A DNA stretch of 12,916 bases from an uncultured Collinsella sp. (GTDB lineage: Bacteria > Actinomycetota > Coriobacteriia > Coriobacteriales > Coriobacteriaceae). Made by a program: the position numbers and the translations under genes. Of this stretch, positions 5,311-12,825 are shown piece after piece. The stretch is taken from the NCBI GenBank assembly GCA_958435545.1, contig CAUBGU010000048.1, forward strand, positions 1 to 12,916, in the 5' to 3' direction. The notes under the pieces were generated by a model, which had not been told where the DNA came from, did no database searches, and saw only the letters and a list, made by a program, of their open reading frames with translations. Each line of letters opens with the position of its first letter. Position 1 is the first letter of the stretch.

Positions 5311-7080
5311 TTACTCCTGCTCGGACTCCTCAGCCTGCTTACGGCTGCGGATGAGGTGCGCCACGCCAATGCACAGCACCGCGCCACCAGCGATCCAAGT
5401 GAAGGTCACGCCGTTAAGACCAGTCAGCGGGAGGCCAACCTGCTTGGTATCGCCAACGGTGATGTTGAAGTAGCCATCGGTGTCCTTCTCCGAGCCGGTC
5501 TGCATCGTTAGCTTGTTATCACCGGCACGCTTATCGGTAAGGCCAGCGATGACCTTGTCACCCTGACTCTTGTTATCAAGCTCGCCGGTGAGCCCAGTAA
5601 GGCCAGCACCCGGATCTTTGGCGTTCATGGTCGGCTTGATTTCGAAGGTGAAGGGTTCGACCTTGGTGTAACCATCGGGAGCAGAAGTTTCCGTGACCGT
5701 ATAGACGCCAGCATCGAGACCGGTAACCTTAATGACACCATCGAGGCCCGTCGGAAGCTCAACCACGCTGTCGCTCAAAGTGCCGTCACTCTTGACATAT
5801 TTAACGTTTGTGCTGTTCTCGTCACCGTTAGTTGTGTCACCAGCTGCGATGGTGAACTTAGCATCTTTCAGCGCATTCTCAGTGCCAAGGTCAACCTTGT
5901 TGATCTTGAGGCCGTAGGTATAGTCCACGACGGTGTCGGGCGCCGAGGTGCCAGTGCCTGCGACCATGGGGTTGTTAGAATACTCGAGCGTAACAGTATT
6001 GGAGTTGCCCTTCAGATTGTTGTTGGCCCCTGCAATAACCGCCTTTGCGTTGAGCTTTGCCTTGTAGAAGACAACAATCTTGGTCTTGGCATTGATCGTA
6101 AGCGTTCCGTCATTTTTCGCGGCGGCTGACTTCAGCCCATTGGTTCCAATAAAGTTAACTGTCAAAACACGCTGATTTGACTCAGAAGGGGCATCCACAT
6201 TGTAACTTGTCGGATTAATCTCGGTGTATTCACCATTATTCAGCGCATAAACGCTGAGCGAGCCATCGACGAAGTCAAGACCCTTATCCAATGAATCCAT
6301 AAACTTATAGGAATAAGAGTCGTAGCTGTCGTAGTTATCTGCGATCGTACCGGTAAGTCTATAGTTCACATCCTGGCCGATCTGGGAGTCGGCAGCATCC
6401 GCCCATTCGGTCTCGTCAGTAACGTTACCGCCTTTCACCTTAGAATCATCGAGAATCTTTTTCTCAACCGTGGGGACGCTCTTCTTGGGCTTAACGGTCG
6501 TTGCACTGATGCCGTCGATAAAAGTGTACACGGGAGAGGTAAATGCATCGGTAGACTTGCCGGCGGGCTTGCCGGCGGTATCGGTGAGGAACAGCCAGTA
6601 GCCAGCATCAAGGCCGGTAAGGGACGAGCTGCCAGCGGACGTCTTGGTCCAATCGCCAGTCTTCTCCAGTTTGGAGGCAATTACGCTCAAAACATGGCCG
6701 CTATTGACCCTAGTGTTTGAATCGGTCTGATCGGCATCTTTGTTGTGCTCATTCAGCCAATCGGCAGCATCCTGCGCGTTTGTACTGGTGTAGGTAGAGT
6801 CCTTCTCATGAATAGCGGCAACCACAGCCGTCTGGACCTCAGAACTACCCCAGTCGATGTTGCTCGCCGTCGTGGTCCCATTGGTCGTAGTCACATTCGC
6901 CTTGAAAATTTGGATGCCCTTATAAATCGTTGATCCAGCGTAGTCACCGCAATCGAACGTCACAGTCGACCCGCCCTCAGCAAACGCCATCGTGACCGGG
7001 GCCATCACACCGCCGAAGCTCAGCGCTGCCGTGAGGCCGGCGGTTACTGCCAGGCGTGCGATGTTCTTGCTCATGCTCAT
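5311..7080 (-). CDS. SpaA-type pilin with LPLTG sorting signal (probable major/backbone pilin)
   Basis: A 589-residue secreted, sortase-linked pilin. Sec signal peptide at 1-34 (cleavage after MAFA). D1-like region at about 40-195 with QIFKANV and AADWLN blocks. Pilin-type lysine in TVKPKK (around Lys199), the expected acceptor for polymerisation. D2-like region at about 200-380. SpaA/CnaB-type domain from about 388 with an E-box at 461-471 (TVTETSAPDGY, Glu464), indicating an intramolecular isopeptide bond. Sorting signal LPLTG at 550-554, then a hydrophobic span and a basic tail (RSRK). Start at 7080: GAGG lies 8 bases upstream, whereas the earlier in-frame ATGs have no site. It is the last gene before the terminator. 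Backbone role is inferred from domain count and order; it could be the minor pilin, with the next gene the backbone. Its interior is about 42-55% GC while both ends are about 63-67%. Confidence 0.92.
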   Translation of the reverse strand: MSMSKNIARLAVTAGLTAALSFGGVMAPVTMAFAEGGSTVTFDCGDYAGSTIYKGIQIFKANVTTTNGTTTASNIDWGSSEVQTAVVAAIHEKDSTYTSTNAQDAADWLNEHNKDADQTDSNTRVNSGHVLSVIASKLEKTGDWTKTSAGSSSLTGLDAGYWLFLTDTAGKPAGKSTDAFTSPVYTFIDGISATTVKPKKSVPTVEKKILDDSKVKGGNVTDETEWADAADSQIGQDVNYRLTGTIADNYDSYDSYSYKFMDSLDKGLDFVDGSLSVYALNNGEYTEINPTSYNVDAPSESNQRVLTVNFIGTNGLKSAAAKNDGTLTINAKTKIVVFYKAKLNAKAVIAGANNNLKGNSNTVTLEYSNNPMVAGTGTSAPDTVVDYTYGLKINKVDLGTENALKDAKFTIAAGDTTNGDENSTNVKYVKSDGTLSDSVVELPTGLDGVIKVTGLDAGVYTVTETSAPDGYTKVEPFTFEIKPTMNAKDPGAGLTGLTGELDNKSQGDKVIAGLTDKRAGDNKLTMQTGSEKDTDGYFNITVGDTKQVGLPLTGLNGVTFTWIAGGAVLCIGVAHLIRSRKQAEESEQE

Positions 7081-7163
7081 CTTCTTTTCCTCTGCTTTCT
7101 GCTCGAATTCCATTTGATCTAAATCTGTCTGTCTGTGTCTTAGCATCTGCTTCGCTATGTCTC

Positions 7164-7182
7164 GCCCCGCTCTCTGCGGGGC
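7164..7182 (-). other. Stem-loop between the two pilin genes
   Basis: Arms GCCCCGC (7164-7170) and GCGGGGC (7176-7182) form a 7-bp GC stem with a TCTCT loop, only 6 bases beyond the stop codon of the upstream pilin. No U-tract follows on the minus strand, and I see no convincing promoter in the rest of the 108-base gap. The hairpin could cause partial termination or protect an RNA end, setting the ratio of the two pilins; that is inference. Confidence 0.5.
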
Positions 7183-7188
7183 TGCCAG

Positions 7189-8850
7189 CTACTCTTTATG
7201 GCTGCCACCTCCCCGCTTGACCAAGAGCGCGACCACGATGAGCGCAGCTCCGGCGACCGCTGCGGCGGCCGCGGCGTACATTGCCATATCGCCAGTCGAG
7301 GGCATAAAGCCTCCGGTGGTAATGCTAGGGGGTGTGCCGGTGGGCGTGTTGATGAGCGACGCCTCCAGGCTGCCCGTCGACCCGTCCGCGCTGTCGGCGC
7401 GCAGGGGCGACTCGGCCGTGATGGTGAGTTTGGGCTTGGCGGCGGCCACCTGGTCGACGTCCAGGCCCTCGGCCTTGACCGTCACGGAGCGCGTGCCCTC
7501 AAAGGCGGTGTAGCCCTTGGGCGCCTTGAGCTCGCGGACCTCCAGCTTGCCCGAGTCCACGCCCGAGACGGTCACGCGGCCGTCCTCGCCCGTGGTGACG
7601 GTGGCCTTGCCATCCGCATCCCACGTGCCGTCGGCCGCCAGCGTGCGACCACGGTCGTCGGCGATGCTCAGGACCGCCCCGGCAAGCGGCTTGTCGCCGT
7701 CGCTGCCGCGCTTGGTGAGCGCGAGATCCCAGGTGTAGGCGCACGCATCGTCGCTCGGCGTGCGGGTGAAGCCGGCGTCGCCGGACTGGTCGGCAAAGGG
7801 AGAGCGCGGGTAGCGCAGGTAGACCTCGTTGGGGTTGCCCTTCGCGATGCCGTGGTTGCATGCGCTGTTGAGCGGCGCGTTGTACACGGCGACCACGCGG
7901 GCGCCCGCGGTGAAGGCGTCGGCCCCGCCGAGCGCGGCGATCAGGTCGCCGGTGCGCACGGCGAAGGTATTGCCCTCGACCGAGACCTTGCACTGTGAAG
8001 TAATGTCTGTCCACCCTTTAGCCGGCGTCGAGTTGGCGTTACCGCCCTCACATGCGACGGCGTCGAAGCCGCCCTCGGCGCCCGCCGCCACGTACACGCG
8101 CATGCTCGCGGCGACCTTGGAGGGGTCGAGCCCCGCGCCCATGGTGTCGACGAACCGCACCGTATAGGTGTCGTAGACGGCAAGGCCCGCCGGGACCGTG
8201 GCAGAGAGGCGCCAGTACAGGTCGTCGGCGACCGTGGCGTCGGCGGCCTTCTGCCAGGCGGCGGTGCTGTCCTCCAGCACATGCTTGGCGACCTTGGGGG
8301 TCGCCGCCTTGGGCTTGACGGTGACGGCGCTGCCGCCGACCAGGGCCATGATCGGCGCAGTGCCGACCTCGCCCTGGGCGATGGCGTCGTCGTCGGCGAC
8401 GATGAGCCAGTAGCCGCAGGGCAGCTCGGCCGCCGTGCCCGCGTTAAGGGCCACGGGCTCGGCGCCAGAGCTCTGGAGAGAACGAGCGAGCTGTGCGCTC
8501 AGCGCGCTCGTAAGGTGGGAATCGGTGTTGAGCCACTCGGCAGCTTCCTGCGCGGTGGTCTGGGAATTGGGCATGCCGGCGCTGTGCAGCACAGGCAGCG
8601 CGGCGTCGCGCACGGCGTCGCTTGCCCAGGCGAGGTCGGTGGCGATCTTGGCGTCGCTGTCGCCGTCGACGACGTTGGCGCTAAAGATCTGGTAGGCGTC
8701 GTAGCTGCTCGCCACGGTGCCGCTCACCGTGATGGAACCGGTCGAGGTCGGCGCGGCCTGCGCGGAAGCGGGGAACACAACCGCGCAGGTGCCGATCAGG
8801 AGGGCAAGCAGCGCAAACAAGATCGGGAAGGAGCAAACTTTCTTATTCAC
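7189..8850 (-). CDS. SpaA-type pilin with unusual MPSTG sorting signal (probable minor/basal pilin)
   Basis: A 553-residue secreted pilin, paralogous to the gene at 5311-7080. Signal peptide at 1-32 (PASAQA). D1-like region with YDAYQIFSANV and QEAAEWLNTD blocks, matching the neighbour's QIFKANV and AADWLN. TVKPK with pilin-type lysines at 179 and 181. D2-like region at about 183-350. SpaA/CnaB-type domain from about 374 with E-box Glu440 (LEVRELKAPKGY). Sorting signal MPSTG at 516-520, Ala-rich span, tail KRGGGSHKE. Five cysteines in the mature protein (145, 267, 287, 331, 370) could form disulfides. Start is the GTG at 8850: GGGAGG lies 8 bases upstream, and the start overlaps the adhesin stop by 8 bases, implying coupled translation. 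GC is about 72% in two lines counted, far above its neighbours and like the chromosomal core. Confidence 0.9.
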   Translation of the reverse strand: MNKKVCSFPILFALLALLIGTCAVVFPASAQAAPTSTGSITVSGTVASSYDAYQIFSANVVDGDSDAKIATDLAWASDAVRDAALPVLHSAGMPNSQTTAQEAAEWLNTDSHLTSALSAQLARSLQSSGAEPVALNAGTAAELPCGYWLIVADDDAIAQGEVGTAPIMALVGGSAVTVKPKAATPKVAKHVLEDSTAAWQKAADATVADDLYWRLSATVPAGLAVYDTYTVRFVDTMGAGLDPSKVAASMRVYVAAGAEGGFDAVACEGGNANSTPAKGWTDITSQCKVSVEGNTFAVRTGDLIAALGGADAFTAGARVVAVYNAPLNSACNHGIAKGNPNEVYLRYPRSPFADQSGDAGFTRTPSDDACAYTWDLALTKRGSDGDKPLAGAVLSIADDRGRTLAADGTWDADGKATVTTGEDGRVTVSGVDSGKLEVRELKAPKGYTAFEGTRSVTVKAEGLDVDQVAAAKPKLTITAESPLRADSADGSTGSLEASLINTPTGTPPSITTGGFMPSTGDMAMYAAAAAAVAGAALIVVALLVKRGGGSHKE

Positions 8851-11800
8851 GACGCTCACCTCCCTTCGCATTCGCCTTGCGACGAATGTGCATCCAGGCC
8901 GCAGCAGCGCAAAGCACCACCGCGCCGGCAAGGTACGTCAGAGTGACGCCCGACATACCAGAAAGGGGCAAAGAGGTGGAGTAGGTGTTGGTGAAGACCG
9001 GAACGCTCTGTTCCTTGCCAGTGGCCTCGTCCTTAGCTGGAACGTAGGTGACCGGCTTTTGCTCTTTCTCGGGGATATCCTTGCCATCGGCATTGACGAT
9101 CTTGGTGTAGGTCACATCGCACTTGATCGTCTTATCAGACTGATCAGTTGCCGTGACCGTGATCTTGTAGACCGACTTGTCGTATTTGTAGTTCGTGAAC
9201 GGTGTGGTCAGCTGCTGTTCGCGAACGTAATAGGTGAAGGTCTTAGAAGCGCCACGACCAGTAGGGTCCTCGCCCTTGTTGAGGTCATTAAGTTTGTACG
9301 TGATTTTATCGACAAAACTCAGAGTCTGGGGGTTATTGGTACCGTCGGCCGTTGTCTTCACCGTCTTGGCGTCTTCAAACTTCTCGTTATCCGCAAACTC
9401 GAGCGTAAACTCCTTCATCTCGCCACCCTTAACGACCTTAGTCGCCTTAGGAGTCCAGGAGCCGTCGGAAGTGTACAGAGTGTACGTGTTGTTGAAAGTC
9501 TTTGAACCATCGGAGTTGGCAATCGAATAATAGCCGTCAGCATCTGCTGGCACAGTGCTCGACAAGGCAGTTGAAGCCCCAAGATTCTTAACATTCACAC
9601 TTTTAATCGTGTAGTTATGGACCTTAAGGTCTTTAGTCGCATTCGGATCGTTCTGCGTCGGAACAGACATGAGCACGGTCGTGTGGTCCTCGACTGTCAC
9701 CTTAATCTCATATACAGCATGATCGTAGTCGACATCAGGATCCTTGCCCGCATCTTCGACCAAGTAGTACGTAATTTCGCCAGTGCCACTCGCTAAGAAC
9801 TGTTCGCCAAGGTCAAAGGTGATGTTACCGTCAGCGCTATTCTTGGCAGACCCAACAAAGGTGCAGTCACCATTGTTGAATGTCTTGTTATTCCAATAAG
9901 GCGCTGTCGCGCTGTCTGAATCTTTACGGTAAACCGCAAAGGAGAACTCCCCCTCTTTGAGAGCACGGCCGGACAGGGCTTTGGTCGCTTTCAGCTTAAG
10001 ACTCGGATAGACATACGTATCAGCAGGCTGGCCTAAGTACAGGTCGCCATTCGACATGATGCCGCCACCATGGTCCCAAGAATAGTTGCCCGTGATGAAA
10101 GTTCCGGCAGCTTCCTGCGCTTTATTCGCTTCATCACTTCCAGCTATGACAGCCGAAGACAGACCGACGCTCCGATAAATCTTCACGCCGCCATTGGCAG
10201 GGATTTTGATAGCCTCATAGAGTTCTTCGTTATCACTGGGTTCTTTGTTATCACTGCGTTCTTTGCTTCCCGAATACTTGGCATCTCCGCCGCCGAGCAT
10301 CTTGCCGATTATCGCCGCAAGCGGTTCCTGATGGCCAGCCTTTGCCGCAAGGAAGAAGTCCGCGTGGCCGTGTTCGCGAAACACCTTCGAGTTGTATGCA
10401 TCTTGATCTTGATTCTTTTCGCTACCGCCACTTGAAAGATGGGGCTTGCCATTATTACCTTTGTTATTTACCGGATCGTAACCGTTGGCATTTTGCTTAT
10501 CGCCATCTGCATTTTGCTCATCGCCAGCAGATGTATTGCCAAAGATTGCAGTGCCGTCAGTGTTCGTCACCAGCGTCTTGCCCGTCGGGCAGACTGCAAC
10601 GCCACCACCATAGCCACCGGCGATATTGCTGCTAATGTACGAGTTGTATACAAATAATCTACCAGCAGTATATTCCTTATCCGCATTCGAGTTTCCCTGG
10701 ACAAAGATGCCGCCGCCGCCCCAGTCAAAGCGAGACATGCAATGGTTATTCGTAATGTAGACCTTGCTGCTCGTAGTGCCGTTAATCATCGCGTCAACCA
10801 TCTGGCCCACACGAATGCCGGCACCCTCAGATCGAAAGCTCACGTTGGAGGCAATAATTCCACCCGTGATATTCAGCCGCGCCATTCCCGTACGAGACTG
10901 GTTATTTCGATCCACATCGGTAACGTAAACGCCGCCACCGGCTTCCTCGGAATAATTGCCAGTAATCTGGCCACCAGAAATGGTGACATGAGCGCCGTTA
11001 TTGGCAGCAAGCCCAGCGCCGCCATGGTCACCGTAGCCATCTTTGCCGCAAAAATTAGCCATTCTATTATTCGTGATATAGCCACCAGAAACGTCTACGA
11101 TGCCGCCCTCGGCCATAATGCCGCCACCGAGTCCCGCGCCGAATGTGCTATTACCGGAGATTACGCCACTGGTCACCTTACCGGAGATTACGCCACTGGT
11201 CACCTTGACTGCAGACCCCTTGGCATATACACCGCCGCCACTCGAAGCGCAGTTGCCAGCAATTACGCCACCGGTCAGGTTAAGGGCCGAAGCGCTGCCC
11301 CCTTCATTAGACACCATGACACCTGCACCGTTGGCCCAAGTATTCGTAGAAGCACCGCAAACATAGCCACCGCTCATATTGACGGTAGAACCGTTCTCGG
11401 CATAGATGAGGCTGCCGACATTGCAGCCCTTTTTCTGCGTAATAGCGCCACTTACGAGGTTAAACGTGCCATGTCGGTAAACGTTAATGAGCCTCATCGT
11501 GGAGTTCTCGGTGACTCCAACAATTGCACCCTTAATAGTCGCCTTGTACTCTTTGATCTTCTCAGTGGTATCTACACCACTTGCAGTCGATTCGGTTACG
11601 TAATAGGTAAGATCTTTCGGAACTTCATTAACGTCATAAGACATTATTGCCGTCTTGCCATAATTGTCAGGTGTCAGATGCTCGTCCTTATCTTGCAGCT
11701 GCTGGCCGTCGGCAACATTCTCCGGTTCTTTCCCGGAATCCACGACCGTAAGCGTCGCATAATCTGCAACATCGAACAACGGGCTGGTACCACTATTGTG

Positions 11801-12367
11801 CTTAATCTTGTGTCCATTTAAGTCCAAGGTGATATTGATGGGATTGTCGCTGGACTGTTCGAGCCTAATCTCATCGTCATAGACGATATCGGCCATAAGC
11901 TTAAAAGTAGCAACGCCGTCTCCATCGCGCAGTTCCCTGTTAAGGAGCTTTGAGCTCAGCTCTGCCGCGTTGCGAATTTCATAATCCGATTCATTCACTG
12001 TAGCAGGCGCGATTGCGTCTTCACCATTAGTGTCGTCTTCGGCAGGCTGCGCAGCGCTTTTGGCTCCCGTGTCATCGGACGACAGGCCTGCCGCGCCAGC
12101 GTCACCAGAGGTCTCGTCGCCCTCGGTCTCGTCACTTTTCTGGTTTTCGGCATCCCCGCCAGTAGTGTTGTCCACATCAGTAGACTCAGTTAAGGAACCA
12201 CCCGTCACAGTTTCTTCGGTCTGGGCATCGTTGGCAATGGCCTGCGAGATCGGAGGCATGACAAGCGACAGTATCAGGCTCAACACGGAGGCTCCGCACA
12301 AAACGCCTGCCAGTACACGGCGCGTCGCTTTTTTACTCTGCTTAGTTTTTTCTGAATTCGCTTTCAT
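8843..12367 (-). CDS. Large wall-anchored adhesin: beta-helix head, two Spy0128-like domains, LPLSG (probable pilus tip)
   Basis: A 1174-residue surface protein. Signal peptide at 1-46; acidic Ser/Thr/Asp/Glu-rich linker at about 47-122; parallel beta-helix (pectin-lyase-like) region at about 130-615 with repeated GGxIxxN-type turns (366, 428, 465, 502, 537, 577) and Gly-rich GGGV/GGGI edges. A low-complexity interruption at about 615-750 is followed by one more turn (TFITGN, 756). Two Spy0128/FctA-like isopeptide domains follow: 786-962 (Lys in KATKALSG, Glu871, ending KTFNNTY) and 964-1129 (KATKVVKGG, Glu1050, ending PVFTNTY). Sorting signal LPLSG at 1133-1137, span, basic tail. The ATG at 12367 has GGGGAGGAG upstream. 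First gene of the pilus operon, which with the large head suggests a tip adhesin; ligand unknown. The low-GC interior contrasts with GC-rich ends. Confidence 0.92.
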   Translation of the reverse strand: MKANSEKTKQSKKATRRVLAGVLCGASVLSLILSLVMPPISQAIANDAQTEETVTGGSLTESTDVDNTTGGDAENQKSDETEGDETSGDAGAAGLSSDDTGAKSAAQPAEDDTNGEDAIAPATVNESDYEIRNAAELSSKLLNRELRDGDGVATFKLMADIVYDDEIRLEQSSDNPINITLDLNGHKIKHNSGTSPLFDVADYATLTVVDSGKEPENVADGQQLQDKDEHLTPDNYGKTAIMSYDVNEVPKDLTYYVTESTASGVDTTEKIKEYKATIKGAIVGVTENSTMRLINVYRHGTFNLVSGAITQKKGCNVGSLIYAENGSTVNMSGGYVCGASTNTWANGAGVMVSNEGGSASALNLTGGVIAGNCASSGGGVYAKGSAVKVTSGVISGKVTSGVISGNSTFGAGLGGGIMAEGGIVDVSGGYITNNRMANFCGKDGYGDHGGAGLAANNGAHVTISGGQITGNYSEEAGGGVYVTDVDRNNQSRTGMARLNITGGIIASNVSFRSEGAGIRVGQMVDAMINGTTSSKVYITNNHCMSRFDWGGGGIFVQGNSNADKEYTAGRLFVYNSYISSNIAGGYGGGVAVCPTGKTLVTNTDGTAIFGNTSAGDEQNADGDKQNANGYDPVNNKGNNGKPHLSSGGSEKNQDQDAYNSKVFREHGHADFFLAAKAGHQEPLAAIIGKMLGGGDAKYSGSKERSDNKEPSDNEELYEAIKIPANGGVKIYRSVGLSSAVIAGSDEANKAQEAAGTFITGNYSWDHGGGIMSNGDLYLGQPADTYVYPSLKLKATKALSGRALKEGEFSFAVYRKDSDSATAPYWNNKTFNNGDCTFVGSAKNSADGNITFDLGEQFLASGTGEITYYLVEDAGKDPDVDYDHAVYEIKVTVEDHTTVLMSVPTQNDPNATKDLKVHNYTIKSVNVKNLGASTALSSTVPADADGYYSIANSDGSKTFNNTYTLYTSDGSWTPKATKVVKGGEMKEFTLEFADNEKFEDAKTVKTTADGTNNPQTLSFVDKITYKLNDLNKGEDPTGRGASKTFTYYVREQQLTTPFTNYKYDKSVYKITVTATDQSDKTIKCDVTYTKIVNADGKDIPEKEQKPVTYVPAKDEATGKEQSVPVFTNTYSTSLPLSGMSGVTLTYLAGAVVLCAAAAWMHIRRKANAKGGERRE
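10223..10258 (-). repeat. Imperfect 18-bp tandem repeat in the adhesin linker
   Basis: Units 10223-10240 and 10241-10258 differ at two bases and are followed by the start of a third. They encode the charged SDNKEPSDNEE stretch at about residues 705-715, in the interruption between beta-helix and stalk. Confidence 0.75.
10488..10529 (-). repeat. Imperfect 21-bp tandem repeat in the adhesin linker
   Basis: Two units, 10488-10508 and 10509-10529, sharing the word GCATTTTGCT(T/C)ATCGCCA. They encode DEQNADGDKQNAN at about residues 616-628, just where the beta-helix turns stop. Confidence 0.7.
11151..11204 (-). repeat. Exact 27-bp tandem duplication inside the adhesin beta-helix
   Basis: Two identical adjacent 27-base copies (11151-11177 and 11178-11204) encode KVTSGVISG twice, at residues 388-396 and 397-405. 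The duplication is in frame and adds half a helix turn. Two exact copies suggest a recent slippage or recombination event. Confidence 0.95.
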
Positions 12368-12421
12368 CGATGTCTCCTCCCCAAGAGACCGCGATCTTGC
12401 TCTTTCACTATCAAACGTATC

Positions 12422-12442
12422 TGCGCAATCTGTAATTGCGCA
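12422..12442. promoter_or_regulatory. Operator-like inverted repeat in the adhesin-operon leader
   Basis: TGCGCAAT (12422-12429) and ATTGCGCA (12435-12442) are perfect arms around CTGTA. It lies 55-75 bases ahead of the adhesin start, just downstream of the probable transcription start. It could be an operator or a leader hairpin. The half-site TGCGCAA recurs in the repeat ahead of the sortase (4655-4685). Confidence 0.5.
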
Positions 12443-12456
12443 CGCTTATAGTACAT

Positions 12457-12486
12457 ATTGTAACGATTGTTTGAACATCTAAGCAA
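12457..12486 (-). promoter_or_regulatory. Candidate promoter of the adhesin-pilin operon
   Basis: On the minus strand TACAAT (12462-12457, 5/6 to the -10 consensus) has TTGCTT (12486-12481, 3/6) upstream with an 18-base spacer, in an AT-rich stretch. A second possible -10, TATAAG (12450-12445), lies just downstream. Either would give a leader of about 70-85 bases that includes or abuts the inverted repeat at 12422-12442. The weak -35 suggests an activator. Confidence 0.4.
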
Positions 12487-12655
12487 AAATACCGATAGTT
12501 TTGTAGCGAATTCTCAATTCTCTTGACATTTGCTCGGATTTACCTTCGTTTATTCGCTATGAAATATCTATTTCTACTGGTAATTAAGCTAGTTATCATT
12601 TTTTAATAGCATTTTATTTATTTGCACAACATTTTGCTCAAGAGCATGCGTCCTA

Positions 12656-12684
12656 TGAACGGTCGAAAATCGACCGTGAACGGT
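12656..12684. promoter_or_regulatory. Direct repeats TGAACGGT around a small palindrome
   Basis: TGAACGGT occurs at 12656-12663 and again at 12677-12684, exactly 21 bases (two helical turns) apart. Between and overlapping them, ACGGTCGA (12659-12666) and TCGACCGT (12670-12677) form an 8-bp hairpin with an AAA loop. Helically phased direct repeats about 290 bases ahead of the adhesin start are typical of activator binding sites, but no regulator gene is visible. Confidence 0.4.
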
Positions 12685-12825
12685 AGATCATTAACCGGGA
12701 GGAATAGACTACAAAATTGATGGGAATATCTTTAACTCATCGGCGGTTAGAAGCATGATGTTCAGACAACGTTATTTGAATTTTCGCGCAGATTTTAGGT
12801 ATCAATTCACCCAAATCGCCAGAGG

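Noticed and set aside
7990..8020. Short lower-GC patch inside the GC-rich pilin
   Set aside because: Only about 30 bases, and explained by the residues encoded (TDITSQ); not enough to argue for recombination.
12523..12556. Plus-strand TTGACA as a divergent promoter
   Set aside because: The nearest acceptable -10 words are 22 or more bases away and no plus-strand gene follows.
12697..12760. Plus-strand GGGAGG followed by TTG/ATG
   Set aside because: The start codons are 14-17 bases away, too far, and the frame stops after about 13 codons.
4615..12770. 12-base word TGTTCAGACAAC upstream of both the sortase and the adhesin on opposite strands
   Set aside because: In a window this size roughly ten shared 12-mers are expected by chance, and the two copies are in unrelated positions.
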